A stretch of 64,000 nucleotides of DNA from JAXDAY01 sp034679345 (GTDB lineage: Bacteria; Eisenbacteria; RBG-16-71-46; CAIMUX01; VGJL01). The stretch covers positions 62,001 through 126,000 of the forward strand of contig JAXDAY010000030.1 in NCBI GenBank assembly GCA_034679345.1. The letters are read 5' to 3'. Both the position numbers and the translations under genes were made by a program. The notes beneath the pieces were generated by a model. The model was not told the origin of the DNA. It searched no databases and worked only from the letters and a program-made list of their open reading frames with translations. Position 1 is the first letter of the stretch. The number at the start of each line of letters is the position of its first letter. Of this stretch, positions 17,059 through 25,053 are shown piece after piece.

Positions 17059-17061
17059 GCT
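17033..17061 (+). promoter_or_regulatory. Promoter of tRNA-Gly(CCC), inside the end of miaA
   Basis: A perfect -35 TTGACA (17033-17038), a 17-base spacer and -10 TAGGCT (17056-17061) predict a start near 17068, about 13 bases before the tRNA. It is the best sigma70-type promoter in the window. It shows that the main sigma factor here reads TTGACA/TATAAT-like sites. Confidence 0.8.
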
Positions 17062-17080
17062 GAAGAACGCAGTCCAACAT

Positions 17081-17152
17081 GCGGGCATAACTCAGCGGTA
17101 GAGTGCTAGCTTCCCAAGCTGGAAGTCGCGGGTTCAAATCCCGTTGCCCGCT
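17081..17152 (+). tRNA. tRNA-Gly (anticodon CCC)
   Basis: The cloverleaf folds fully. The acceptor GCGGGCA pairs with TGCCCGC. The anticodon stem CTAGC/GCTGG encloses loop TTCCCAA, giving anticodon CCC, which reads GGG. The T arm is GCGGG-TTCAAAT-CCCGT and the discriminator is T. The 3' CCA is not encoded (the next bases are CAG). Confidence 0.95.
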
Positions 17153-17163
17153 CAGGCAGACTC

Positions 17164-17201
17164 GCCGAAGGGTCCACTCGCATGGACCCTTCGGCGCTTT
17201 T
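17164..17201 (+). terminator. Rho-independent terminator after tRNA-Gly
   Basis: A 13-base-pair perfect stem (17164-17176 with 17183-17195), a six-base loop (CTCGCA) and then GCTTTT. It ends 15 bases before the ATG of the DUF512 gene, so that operon needs its own promoter or read-through. Confidence 0.85.
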
Positions 17202-17216
17202 CCAGGTGGTAACGAT

Positions 17217-18482
17217 ATGAAGATCGAGCGAGTCCAGTCGGGATCGAGGGCCGAGGCCCTCGGCATTCGCGCGGGCGAGAACCTGGTATCGATCAACGGC
17301 CGCAAGGTGCGAGACATCCTCGACTACCACTTTCAGGTCGCCGACGGCGACATCGAGGTGGTCGTCGAAGCCAGCGGCGCTCCGGCCCGCGCGATGCGCG
17401 CCATCCTCGATCCGGGACAGGATCTGGGCCTCGAGTTCGCCGACATGAAGACGCGCCTATGCGGAAACGAGTGCGTCTTTTGCTTCATCGACCAGATGCC
17501 GAAGGGGATGCGGCCGACCCTCTACGTCAAGGACGAGGATTACCGCCTCTCCTTCCTGCACGGCAACTTCGTCACGCTCACAAACATGAAGCCATGGGAG
17601 CTCGACCGGATCGTCGAGCAGCGCCTGACGCCCCTCTATGTGTCGGTCCACTCCACCAACCCGGAGACGAGGCGCAGACTCCTGCGACCCAAGGCCGACC
17701 GCGACATCCTGCAGCTGATCGACTTCCTGACGCAGAACGGCATCACGTTGCATACGCAGATCGTTCTCTGTCCCGGGTACAACGACGGCGAGGATCTGGA
17801 GGGGACGATCCGGGATCTATCGGCGTTCTGGCCGGGGGTGGCGAGCCTGGCGATCGTGCCGCTCGGCATGACCGATCATCGCGATGGCCTGGTGGATCTC
17901 GCCCCGACGACGGTGGAATCGGCGCGCGCGGTTCGCGAGGCGGTCCTGTCGCACCAGCAACGCTTCCGGAAGCTCTTCGGCTCGACCTTCGTCTATCTTG
18001 CCGACGAGTTCTACCGTCTGCTGGGCGTCGATCCGCCGGGCGCCGCGCACTACGATGGCTTCCCGCAGCTCGAGAACGGGATCGGGATGACCCGCCACTT
18101 CCTCGACCGCCTCCGTCGCAGCCGTCGGCTCTTCGGGCGCGCGACGCGCCGTGGGGAGCGCCGGTTCACCCTGGTGACCGGCGAGCTGTTCGAGCCGATC
18201 CTGAGGCGCGCGGTCATGCGCCAGCTCGAGCGGACCGGGGAGGATGCGGAAGTGCAGATCGTCGGCTGCGAGAACCGCTTCTTCGGCAGGAGCGTCACCG
18301 TGGCCGGGCTTCTCACATACGGCGACATCGAGCGGACGCTGCGAGGCCGGGACCTGGGCGAGCGCGTCTTCCTGCCGCCCGCGACTCTCAATGACGAGGG
18401 GGTCTTCCTCGACGATCGCAGCTTGAGCGATCTAGAGGCGAGACTCGCGGTGCCGGTGGAGGCCGGTTTCTTCCGAACATGA
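17217..18482 (+). CDS. DUF512 protein: PDZ-like plus radical-SAM-like domains
   Basis: This 421-residue protein matches the DUF512 putative Fe-S/radical SAM family (TIGR03279). An N-terminal PDZ-like domain (~1-70; SGSRAEALGIRAGENLVSINGR) precedes a Cys cluster CGNECVFCF (CX3CX2C) near residue 80, which can hold a 4Fe-4S cluster. Conserved blocks YVKDEDYRLSFLHGNFVTLTN and HTQIVLCPGYNDG follow. The C-terminal DUF512 part includes VTGELFEPIL. The gene commonly lies next to der in other bacteria, and here it overlaps der by ATGA. The real substrate is unknown. ATG 17217 follows CAGGTGG. Confidence 0.85.
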   Translation: MKIERVQSGSRAEALGIRAGENLVSINGRKVRDILDYHFQVADGDIEVVVEASGAPARAMRAILDPGQDLGLEFADMKTRLCGNECVFCFIDQMPKGMRPTLYVKDEDYRLSFLHGNFVTLTNMKPWELDRIVEQRLTPLYVSVHSTNPETRRRLLRPKADRDILQLIDFLTQNGITLHTQIVLCPGYNDGEDLEGTIRDLSAFWPGVASLAIVPLGMTDHRDGLVDLAPTTVESARAVREAVLSHQQRFRKLFGSTFVYLADEFYRLLGVDPPGAAHYDGFPQLENGIGMTRHFLDRLRRSRRLFGRATRRGERRFTLVTGELFEPILRRAVMRQLERTGEDAEVQIVGCENRFFGRSVTVAGLLTYGDIERTLRGRDLGERVFLPPATLNDEGVFLDDRSLSDLEARLAVPVEAGFFRT

Positions 18483-19798
18483 GCCTTCCCCTGGTCGCGA
18501 TCGTCGGACGGCCGAATGTCGGAAAGTCCACCCTCTTCAATCGATTCCTGGGGCGCGCCCAGGCTGTGGTCGACGATGCCCCCGGCATCACGCGGGACCG
18601 CCATATCGCGCGCGCCGAATGGAACGGCCGCCCTTTCTATCTCGTCGATACGGGGGGATGGGTTCCGGAGGGCGCCGACGCGATGGAGCGACGCATCATC
18701 GAGCAGGTCCTGAAGGCGGTCGAGGAGTGCGAGCTCGTCCTGTTCGTGGTCGACGCGAGAAGCGGTCTACAGCCGCACGATGCGACGATCGGCCGGGCCC
18801 TCCTCGAGCGAGGCGTGAATCCCGTTCTGGTCGCGAACAAGGTGGACTCCGCGACCATCGAGGCCGACGTGGGGGAGTTCGCGGCCCTCGGCATGGGGGA
18901 GACGACCTGGGGCGTCTCTGCGATGGAGGGCCGGGGGATCGGGGATCTGCTCGACGAGGTGGTCGCGCGAATCCCGGCCCGCGCGACCGGCGCGGACGAA
19001 TCCCCGGCGATCCGCATCGCGGTTCTGGGGCGACCCAATGTCGGGAAGTCGTCGATCGTGAACCGGCTCCTCGGCGAGGAGCGCGTCATCGTCGACGACC
19101 GGCCCGGAACGACGCGCGATGCGATCGACGCGCCTTTCCGATTCCACGGCCGCGAGATGATCCTCGTGGACACGGCCGGGATCCGCAGAAAGCTCGCCTC
19201 GCAGCCCGATTTCGAGTTCTACGCCACTCTGCGCGCGACCCGCGCGCTCGAGTCGAGCGACGTGGCGCTCCTGGTGCTCGACGCGACCGAGCCGATCAGC
19301 CGCCAGGATCTCCGGATCGCCCGATTGATCGACGACGCCGGCAAGGCGTGCGTCTGGGTCTTCAACAAGTGGGACATCGTCAAGAAGGACGACAAGACCT
19401 CCGGGCAAATGCTGCTCGCCGCCCGGGAGCAGATCTCGTTTCAATCGTACGCTCCCGCGGAGTTCGTCTCGGCGCTCACCGTGCAGCGGATCAGCCGGCT
19501 CCCGGAGCGGATCGTCGAGGTCTACGAGGCCGCGCGCGTGAAGGTCCCCACAGCGGAGTTGAACGACCGGATCCGCCGCGCCGTGGAGCAGAATCCGCCC
19601 AAGCCCGTCGGAGGCGGACGGCCCCTGCGCGTCTACTACGCGACGCAGGTGCGCGTCGCCCCGCCCACGTTCGCCCTGTTCGTGAGCCAGCCCCAGAGGC
19701 TTGCGCGCGAGTACGAGCGCTACCTCGCGCGCGAGATCCGCGAGGCCTTCGGCTTCATCGGCAATCCGATCCGGCTGCAGGTGCGAAGGAGCCGATGA
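18479..19798 (+). CDS. der: Ribosome assembly GTPase Der (EngA)
   Basis: Der has two consecutive GTPase domains and helps the 50S subunit mature. The first G domain (~1-165) has G1 GRPNVGKSTLFNRF and G4 NKVD. The second (~180-350) has GRPNVGKSSIVNRL, DTAG and NKWD. A C-terminal KH-like domain follows (~355-439; PLRVYYATQVRVAPPTF). The 439-residue length is normal. Overlaps with the DUF512 gene and plsY point to one operon. Confidence 0.96.
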   Translation: MSLPLVAIVGRPNVGKSTLFNRFLGRAQAVVDDAPGITRDRHIARAEWNGRPFYLVDTGGWVPEGADAMERRIIEQVLKAVEECELVLFVVDARSGLQPHDATIGRALLERGVNPVLVANKVDSATIEADVGEFAALGMGETTWGVSAMEGRGIGDLLDEVVARIPARATGADESPAIRIAVLGRPNVGKSSIVNRLLGEERVIVDDRPGTTRDAIDAPFRFHGREMILVDTAGIRRKLASQPDFEFYATLRATRALESSDVALLVLDATEPISRQDLRIARLIDDAGKACVWVFNKWDIVKKDDKTSGQMLLAAREQISFQSYAPAEFVSALTVQRISRLPERIVEVYEAARVKVPTAELNDRIRRAVEQNPPKPVGGGRPLRVYYATQVRVAPPTFALFVSQPQRLAREYERYLAREIREAFGFIGNPIRLQVRRSR

Positions 19799-20409
19799 CC
19801 TCCGCCCTGGCGTGGATCGCCGCGTGCCTCGCCGGCTTCGCCGTGGGGTCGATTCCCGTCGGACTCTGGTGGGGGAAGCTGTGGAAGGGGATCGACGTCC
19901 GCGAGCACGGCAGCCGAAACCTCGGAGCGACGAATGTGTTCCGGACGTTTGGCCCCGCGCACGGGATCGCCGTGCTCCTCCTCGACGTCGCCAAGGGGGT
20001 TCTCGCGGTGTCGCTCGGCCGCGCATGGGCCGGAGGGGATATCGGGGGCCTGGTGGCCGGACTCAGCGCAGTCGTCGGCCACGCATGGACTCCATGGGCA
20101 CGATTTCGCGGCGGCAAGGGCGTTGCGACCGGACTTGGAATCTGGCTCGCGCTCGCCACGGCTGCCTCCGGCATCGCGCTGGCCTGCTTCGTCGCGACTC
20201 TGGCGATCACGCGACGAGTCTCGGCCGGCAGCCTGCTGGCCGCCGCCGCGCTTCCCGCGGCGGTCGCGCTGACCGGGCCGGCTCACGAGCGGTCCGCTCG
20301 GATCGCGGCGGCGATTCTCACCGCGCTTCTGGTGTGGGTCCGCCATGGGGCGAACATCCGGCGGCTGATCGCGGGTACCGAGCCGCCGCTGTGGGGCGGG
20401 TCGCGGTGA
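19795..20409 (+). CDS. plsY: Acyl-phosphate:glycerol-3-phosphate acyltransferase
   Basis: PlsY makes lysophosphatidic acid from acyl-phosphate and glycerol-3-phosphate, the first step of phospholipid synthesis. This 204-residue integral membrane protein has about five transmembrane helices. The three family motifs are present: GSIPVGLW, then GSRNLGATNVFRTFG, and FRGGKGVATGLG with HGANIRRLIAGTE at the end. ATG 19795 overlaps der; the frame stays open further upstream only within der. It is coupled to gpsA, which makes its substrate. Confidence 0.95.
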   Translation: MTSALAWIAACLAGFAVGSIPVGLWWGKLWKGIDVREHGSRNLGATNVFRTFGPAHGIAVLLLDVAKGVLAVSLGRAWAGGDIGGLVAGLSAVVGHAWTPWARFRGGKGVATGLGIWLALATAASGIALACFVATLAITRRVSAGSLLAAAALPAAVALTGPAHERSARIAAAILTALLVWVRHGANIRRLIAGTEPPLWGGSR

Positions 20410-21404
20410 ACGCCCCGGTCGCCGTCATCGGCGCGGGCTCCTGGGGCACAACCCTTTCGATTCTGCTGGCGCGCAACGGGCTGGAAGTGAGGATGCGAGA
20501 GCCGGACCCTGATCTCGCCGCCAGAATGGAGTCCGAGAGGGAAAACGCCAACTTCCTCCCAGGTTTCCTCTTCCCTCAGACCCTTCATGTGATGTATGAC
20601 ATGGAGTCGGCGATCCACGGAGCGTCCGCCGTCGTGCTGGCCGTGCCATCGCAGGCCCTGCGCGGCGTCGTCTCCGAGGTTCCCCGAGACTGCGGCAGGG
20701 GCATGCCGTGGGTGGTCGCCACCAAGGGGCTCGAGGAAGGTAGCGGTTATCGGATGACGGAGGTCGTCTCGCAGGTCCGGCCTGGTGATCGAACCGCAGT
20801 TCTCGCCGGTCCGAGTCTCGCGCGCGAAGTGGCCGCGGGGCTGCCGACGAGCGTGTTGAGCGCCTCCACCGACCGGGCAACGGCCGAAGAGGTCCGCGAT
20901 CTCTTCCACTCCGCGACGTTTCGTGTCTACACGAGCGAGGACCCGATCGGCGTCGAGATCGGGACATCTCTCAAGAACGTGGTCGCCCTCGCCGCGGGGA
21001 TCAGCGAAGGAATGCAGCTAGGCGCCAACACCCTGGGCGCTCTCCTGACCCGCGGCCTCGCGGAGATCACGCGCATGGGGGTGTCCCTGGGCGCGCGCCG
21101 CGAGACCTTCCTGGGCCTGGCGGGCGTGGGCGATCTCGTCACCACCTGCTCCTCGCCCTTGAGCCGGAATCGGAGCCTCGGCTTCGCGATCGGCCGCGGG
21201 ACTCCCGTCGATGAGGCGATGGCCGCCATGACCCAGGTCGCCGAGGGAGTGCCGACGACCCGATCCGCGGTCCAGCTCGGCCGTCGGCTGCGAGTCGAGC
21301 TTCCGATCGCCGAGCAGGTCCATCGCGTGCTCTTCGAGCGCGTCGATCCACGCGAAGCGCTCCGCGCCCTGATGGGCCGTCCGCCGCGCGGGGAGGGGCA
21401 ATGA
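20406..21404 (+). CDS. gpsA: NAD(P)-dependent glycerol-3-phosphate dehydrogenase
   Basis: GpsA reduces dihydroxyacetone phosphate to sn-glycerol-3-phosphate for phospholipid synthesis. The Rossmann motif VIGAGSWGTTL is at residues 6-16. VLAVPSQALR, VATKGLE, AGPSLAREVA and the substrate-binding SLKNVVALAAGISEG / NTLGALLTRGLAEI blocks follow. The 332-residue length is standard. GTG 20406 overlaps the plsY stop (GTGA), so substrate maker and substrate user are co-translated. Confidence 0.95.
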   Translation: MNAPVAVIGAGSWGTTLSILLARNGLEVRMREPDPDLAARMESERENANFLPGFLFPQTLHVMYDMESAIHGASAVVLAVPSQALRGVVSEVPRDCGRGMPWVVATKGLEEGSGYRMTEVVSQVRPGDRTAVLAGPSLAREVAAGLPTSVLSASTDRATAEEVRDLFHSATFRVYTSEDPIGVEIGTSLKNVVALAAGISEGMQLGANTLGALLTRGLAEITRMGVSLGARRETFLGLAGVGDLVTTCSSPLSRNRSLGFAIGRGTPVDEAMAAMTQVAEGVPTTRSAVQLGRRLRVELPIAEQVHRVLFERVDPREALRALMGRPPRGEGQ

Positions 21405-21793
21405 CCGATCGAGCGACGGCAGGGAAGCCGGACCCCGACGAACGGGACAAGACCTACTACTCGATCGCCGAAGCCTCGGAGCGGCTCGACGTGCGTCCTC
21501 ACGTCTTGAGGTACTGGGAGACTCAGTTTCCGATGCTCCGGCCGAAGAAGGGGAGATCCGGGAGTCGCATGTATCGCGCTCGTGACCTCGAGCTTCTCGA
21601 GCGGATCAAGACACTCCTCTACGAAAAGGGTTTCACGATCAAGGGGGCGAAGCGCCGACTCCGGGTGGAAGCGCGCTCGACGCCAGAGGAAGGGCAGCTC
21701 GGGCTCGGGATCGAGAATCCGTGGATCGAGGGCCTGACGATGATCCGCGACGAGCTGACCGAGATTCTCAACCTGCTCCAATCGCGCCGCTGA
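21401..21793 (+). CDS. MerR family transcriptional regulator
   Basis: The 130-residue protein has an N-terminal MerR winged helix (residues ~19-90): YSIAEASERLDVRPHVLRYWE is the helix-turn-helix, followed by RSGSRMYRARDLELLERIKTLLYEKGFTIKGA. The short C-terminal tail has a coiled-coil segment and no cysteines, so metal sensing is unlikely. Similar short MerR genes often follow gpsA/plsY or ihfA in other bacteria. The start overlaps the gpsA stop (ATGA). No terminator is visible after it. Target genes are unknown. Confidence 0.9.
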   Translation: MTDRATAGKPDPDERDKTYYSIAEASERLDVRPHVLRYWETQFPMLRPKKGRSGSRMYRARDLELLERIKTLLYEKGFTIKGAKRRLRVEARSTPEEGQLGLGIENPWIEGLTMIRDELTEILNLLQSRR

Positions 21794-21835
21794 CCTCTCT
21801 TCCGGAGCGCGTGGAAGGCAATCGTCGGCAGCGAC

Positions 21836-22253
21836 CTACAATCGGGCTCGTATCCCCTTCACTCCTGGAAGACGCGCGAGATCCCAGCGCTTCACTAGTT
21901 CGAAGATGGCATCCACGGGATTGCCTACGGCTGCCGCGGGAGCGGCGCGCTGCAGTCCTGCGCGGCTGGCGATCGGCATCTGACCGGAGGGGAGAACGCG
22001 TCGTAGTTCGGCCTCAGCGAACCCGCGGATCATGATGCGATACCCCACCGGGTGAGACTCGGACCGTGATGGCAACGACTTCCTCGGCGATCTCTACGGG
22101 TGCCGCGTCCGTCATCAGGGCCGGAGTCCAGCCTGGGACGAGCTGATCGGGTGGCCGATCCGCCTCCCGAAGACACGCGGCAACGCGTGCGGCCTCGGTC
22201 TCGGCAGAGGGAGAGCCGGCCCACCCGGCGTACGCGGCCGCAGCCCGGGCCAT
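21836..22253 (-). pseudogene. Decayed or frameshifted gene remnant with a helix-hairpin-helix-like end
   Basis: The ~735-base gap between the MerR gene and the PEP-CTERM gene holds two overlapping minus-strand frames that read as one protein only if one base is gained or lost near 22045-22060. The first (22253 down to 22014) has codon use like real genes and ends ...EEVVAITVRVSPGG. The second (22075 down to 21836) continues YRIMIRGFAEAELRRVLP and ends LARLPGVKGIRARL, which fits an HhH pattern (LxxLPGVxxxxAxxL). There is no ribosome binding site at the only ATG, and an in-frame stop lies just upstream. I read this as a broken gene; a sequencing or assembly error is the main alternative. The family is not recognised. 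Confidence 0.35.
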
Positions 22254-22428
22254 CCCATGCGACCACAGTCACAGATTTGCGCGAGCCCAGCGCGTCCCAC
22301 CCCTGCCCCGGAACCTGTATCTCGCTCCCGGATAAAGAAATACTCTGCGTCCTCGTGACTGCGGCTGGAAGCCGGCCATTCTGATAGGCTGGGGAACGTT
22401 TTCACTATGGAAATAGACGAAAGAGACG

Positions 22429-22434
22429 TATAAT
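22429..22434 (+). promoter_or_regulatory. Consensus -10 element upstream of the PEP-CTERM gene
   Basis: A perfect TATAAT lies in an unusually AT-rich stretch (22385-22440) about 95 bases before the ATG. No good -35 stands 16-18 bases upstream, so an activator may be needed. A six-base inverted repeat GGACCC/GGGTCC (22458-22474, five-base gap) lies in the predicted leader and could be an operator. Confidence 0.4.
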
Positions 22435-22529
22435 GATTTCCAGATCGGCATTCGACTGGACCCGAACGGGGTCCGCGCTTCCGATGTGTTGACGCGCGGG
22501 AGCCCTATTCAAGTCGAAGGAGGATTCAC

Positions 22530-23210
22530 ATGCGCTCGTTCGGTATTGGACTGCTCATCATTGTTCTCGCAGTGCTTGTCGCAGGACTGAGCCCGACCGC
22601 CTCTCAGGCGTATGTCGGGATGCTCTCGAGCGCCACCGGAGGAATCCTCGGAACGGGGAACTGGGTGCTTGGGGGAACGACGGCGATGGAGTGGACCGTC
22701 ACCCAGAACCAGGACCTCACCTGGCACTACGACTACCTTCTGTCGCATCCGGATGGCGAGACGAGCCACATCCTTCTCGAGGTTTCGCCGACCTTCGGTT
22801 TGGACAACCTGCTCAATCCGGGGGGCGACTTTGGCGAGATCCTGCTCCAGACATGGACGGATCAAGAGGGGAACCCGAATCTTCCGGACATCCTGTATGG
22901 AATCAAGTTCAACGAGACCTCCGGTACCGCGACGCACATCTACTTCGACAGCGACCGCGCGCCGATGTGGGGCGATTTCTATGCGAAGGATGGAAATTCG
23001 GGGGGCCAAGGCGTCAACACCGCCTGGAACGCCGGCTTCACGCTCCCCGACTCCGATCCGATCACGGTCCCGCCGCATGACGGCAGCGAGATGAATCACA
23101 TCCTGGTGCCCGACACGCAGGTGAATCCGATCCCGGAGCCGATGACCCTCCTCCTTCTGAGTGGCGGCCTCCTTGCGGGGGCCCTGGCGCATCGTCGCCG
23201 CCGGGCGTAG
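22530..23210 (+). CDS. PEP-CTERM sorting domain surface protein
   Basis: This is a 226-residue secreted protein with a signal peptide (residues 1-27, ending SQA). The middle is a beta-rich domain without cysteines that I do not recognise (~30-200). The C-terminus has the full exosortase signal: Pro-Glu-Pro in NPIPEP (residues ~202-207), a hydrophobic helix LLLLSGGLLAGALA and the basic tail HRRRRA. Exosortase would cut near the PEP motif and deliver the protein to the surface or exopolysaccharide. An exosortase and EpsI are encoded at 59.5-61 kb. The ATG follows AAGGAGGA. A terminator follows the gene, so it is monocistronic. Confidence 0.9.
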   Translation: MRSFGIGLLIIVLAVLVAGLSPTASQAYVGMLSSATGGILGTGNWVLGGTTAMEWTVTQNQDLTWHYDYLLSHPDGETSHILLEVSPTFGLDNLLNPGGDFGEILLQTWTDQEGNPNLPDILYGIKFNETSGTATHIYFDSDRAPMWGDFYAKDGNSGGQGVNTAWNAGFTLPDSDPITVPPHDGSEMNHILVPDTQVNPIPEPMTLLLLSGGLLAGALAHRRRRA

Positions 23211-23234
23211 CTTCTCGATCCCACCTCCATCGGA

Positions 23235-23273
23235 ACCCCGCCGGAGCCCTCAAGTCCGGCGGGGTATTCGTTT
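23235..23273 (+). terminator. Rho-independent terminator of the PEP-CTERM gene
   Basis: An 11-base-pair perfect stem (23235-23245 with 23255-23265), a nine-base loop, then ATTCGTTT. The T-run is short, but the position 25 bases after the stop codon fits. Confidence 0.7.
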
Positions 23274-23284
23274 CCCTCCGCCCC

Positions 23285-23313
23285 TTGCATTCGCCCCGCG
23301 CCCCGTGGATACT
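23285..23313 (+). promoter_or_regulatory. Probable promoter of tRNA-Pro(GGG)
   Basis: -35 TTGCAT (23285-23290), 17-base spacer, -10 GATACT (23308-23313). The predicted start is near 23320, about 43 bases before the tRNA. surE may share the transcript. Confidence 0.5.
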
Positions 23314-23361
23314 CTAGCTTGCGGGTTCGAGGCTGAGACAAGGCTCGGACCGACGTTCGGG

Positions 23362-23439
<78 letters not shown>

Positions 23440-23467
23440 GTCTTTTCCGCGAGGATCCTGCCCAGGT

Positions 23468-24235
23468 ATGGAAATCCTGATCACGAACGACGACGGCGTC
23501 CTGGCCGAGGGCCTGCGCGTGCTTCGACACGCCCTCGAGCCGCTGGGACGCGTCTGGGTCGTGGCCCCAGAGCGGGAGCAGAGCGCCACGAGCCACGCTT
23601 TGACGATCCACCGCCCCCTGCGCGTGCGCCGGTTGGAGGAGGGCGTCCTGGCCGTCGACGGCACTCCGACCGACTGCGTCCTTCTCGCCTGCCGCGGCAT
23701 TCCGGGCCTCCTCGAAGTCTCCGTCGATCTCGTGGTGTCAGGGATCAACCACGGCGCCAACGCGGGAGACGACGTCGCCTACTCGGGCACCGTCGCCGCC
23801 GCCGTGGAGGGCCGGATGATGGGCCGTCCGGCGATGGCAATCTCCCTCGACGATTGGGAGCCGGGAGGATTCGAGGCCGCGGGGGAGGTGGCGCGCCTGC
23901 TCGCGTCCAAGGTCGTCGCCTCGGGAGCGCCCTCCGGAAGCCTCCTGAACGTGAACGTCCCCAGCCCGTCCAACGGAGGGATCCGGGGCTACCGTGTGAC
24001 ACGGCTCGGCAAACGGGTCTATTCCGACCGCATCGTCGCCAAGACCGATCCGCGCGGCCGCCCCTACTACTGGATCGGTGGGGAGGAGCCGGCCGGGCAC
24101 GCGGACCCGGGGACCGACATCGAGGCGATCGAGGCGGGTTTCGTCTCTGTGACGCCGATCCGCCTCGATTGGACAGACGACTGCGCATTCTCGCTTCTGA
24201 GAGGCTGGGACCTTCCGGACGGCGAGGAGAGATGA
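23468..24235 (+). CDS. surE: 5'/3'-nucleotidase SurE
   Basis: SurE is a metal-dependent phosphatase of nucleoside monophosphates, linked to stationary-phase survival. The N-terminus MEILITNDDGVLAEGL carries the metal-binding Asp-Asp pair (D8, D9). APEREQSATSHALT contains the conserved Ser region, and VVSGINHGANAGDDVAYSGTVAAA holds the Asn ligand. The 255-residue length is normal. Only 28 bases separate it from tRNA-Pro(GGG), so it may be transcribed with the tRNA. The stop overlaps pcm (ATGA), a common surE-pcm pairing. Confidence 0.95.
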   Translation: MEILITNDDGVLAEGLRVLRHALEPLGRVWVVAPEREQSATSHALTIHRPLRVRRLEEGVLAVDGTPTDCVLLACRGIPGLLEVSVDLVVSGINHGANAGDDVAYSGTVAAAVEGRMMGRPAMAISLDDWEPGGFEAAGEVARLLASKVVASGAPSGSLLNVNVPSPSNGGIRGYRVTRLGKRVYSDRIVAKTDPRGRPYYWIGGEEPAGHADPGTDIEAIEAGFVSVTPIRLDWTDDCAFSLLRGWDLPDGEER

Positions 24236-24897
24236 CCCAGCCCCAGTTCGACCCGCTCGCCGCGCGGGAGCGGATGATCGATCGACAGATCCGTTCGCGG
24301 GGGATCGTGGACGAGCGAATCCTTGCCGCCTTCCGCGCCGTCCCTCGCCACCTCTTCGTCGATCCAGCGATGGAGGGAAGCGCATACGGAGACCACGCCC
24401 TTCCGATCGGCCAGGGGCAAACAATCTCTCAACCTTACATGGTGGCCCTCATGACTCAGGCGCTCGACCTCGAAGAGGGAGACCGGATCCTCGAGATCGG
24501 GACTGGTTCGGGCTACCAGGCGGCGATTCTCGCGCACCTGGTCCGGACTGTCTTCACCATCGAGCGCATCGCTCCGCTTGCCCAGCGAGCCCAGCGGATC
24601 CTGGCTGAGATCGGCATCACCAACGTGATCCAGCGCGTGGGCGATGGGAGCGTCGGCTGGAGCGAGTTCGCTCCCTATGACGGAATCGTGGTTACCGCCG
24701 GCGCGCCCCGATTGCCCGAGGGGCTCGCCGATCAGCTGGCCGTGGGGGGGCGGATGGTCATCCCCGTCGGAAGTGGCGCGCAACAAGTGCTACGGATCGT
24801 CGAGCGCGCGGCCGATGGATATATCGACCGTGAGGGCGGCCTCTGCGCGTTCGTTCCCCTCATCGGAAGGCGGGGATGGAAGGAGGCGGGGAGCTGA
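24232..24897 (+). CDS. pcm: Protein-L-isoaspartate O-methyltransferase
   Basis: Pcm methylates isoaspartyl residues in aged proteins, using S-adenosylmethionine, to start their repair. The 221-residue protein has ERMIDRQIRSRGI and VPRHLFVDP, the substrate-gate phrase GQGQTISQPYMVALM, and SAM motif I LEIGTGSGYQAAI (near residue 85). IVVTAGAPRLPEGL and GGRMVIPVG complete the family pattern. ATG 24232 overlaps the surE stop; the frame stays open further upstream, but that part runs through surE and the tRNA. Confidence 0.95.
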   Translation: MTQPQFDPLAARERMIDRQIRSRGIVDERILAAFRAVPRHLFVDPAMEGSAYGDHALPIGQGQTISQPYMVALMTQALDLEEGDRILEIGTGSGYQAAILAHLVRTVFTIERIAPLAQRAQRILAEIGITNVIQRVGDGSVGWSEFAPYDGIVVTAGAPRLPEGLADQLAVGGRMVIPVGSGAQQVLRIVERAADGYIDREGGLCAFVPLIGRRGWKEAGS

Positions 24898-24905
24898 TTC
24901 CACGC

Positions 24906-24935
24906 TTGTCATCCGAACGAAGTTGGTGCTAGCGT
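24906..24935 (+). promoter_or_regulatory. Probable promoter of tRNA-Pro(CGG)
   Basis: -35 TTGTCA (24906-24911), 18-base spacer, -10 TAGCGT (24930-24935), directly after the pcm stop. The predicted start is near 24942, about 16 bases before the tRNA. Confidence 0.6.
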
Positions 24936-24957
24936 TCTTCAAGTTATTGGGTCGGGT

Positions 24958-25034
<77 letters not shown>

Positions 25035-25053
25035 TCAAACGACGAGGAGCCGC

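Noticed and set aside
22388..22404. Possible sigma54 -24/-12 site before the PEP-CTERM gene (TGGGGAACGTTTTCA)
   Set aside because: The GG-N10-GC core is not met (GG-N10-CA), so it was not called as a sigma54 promoter.
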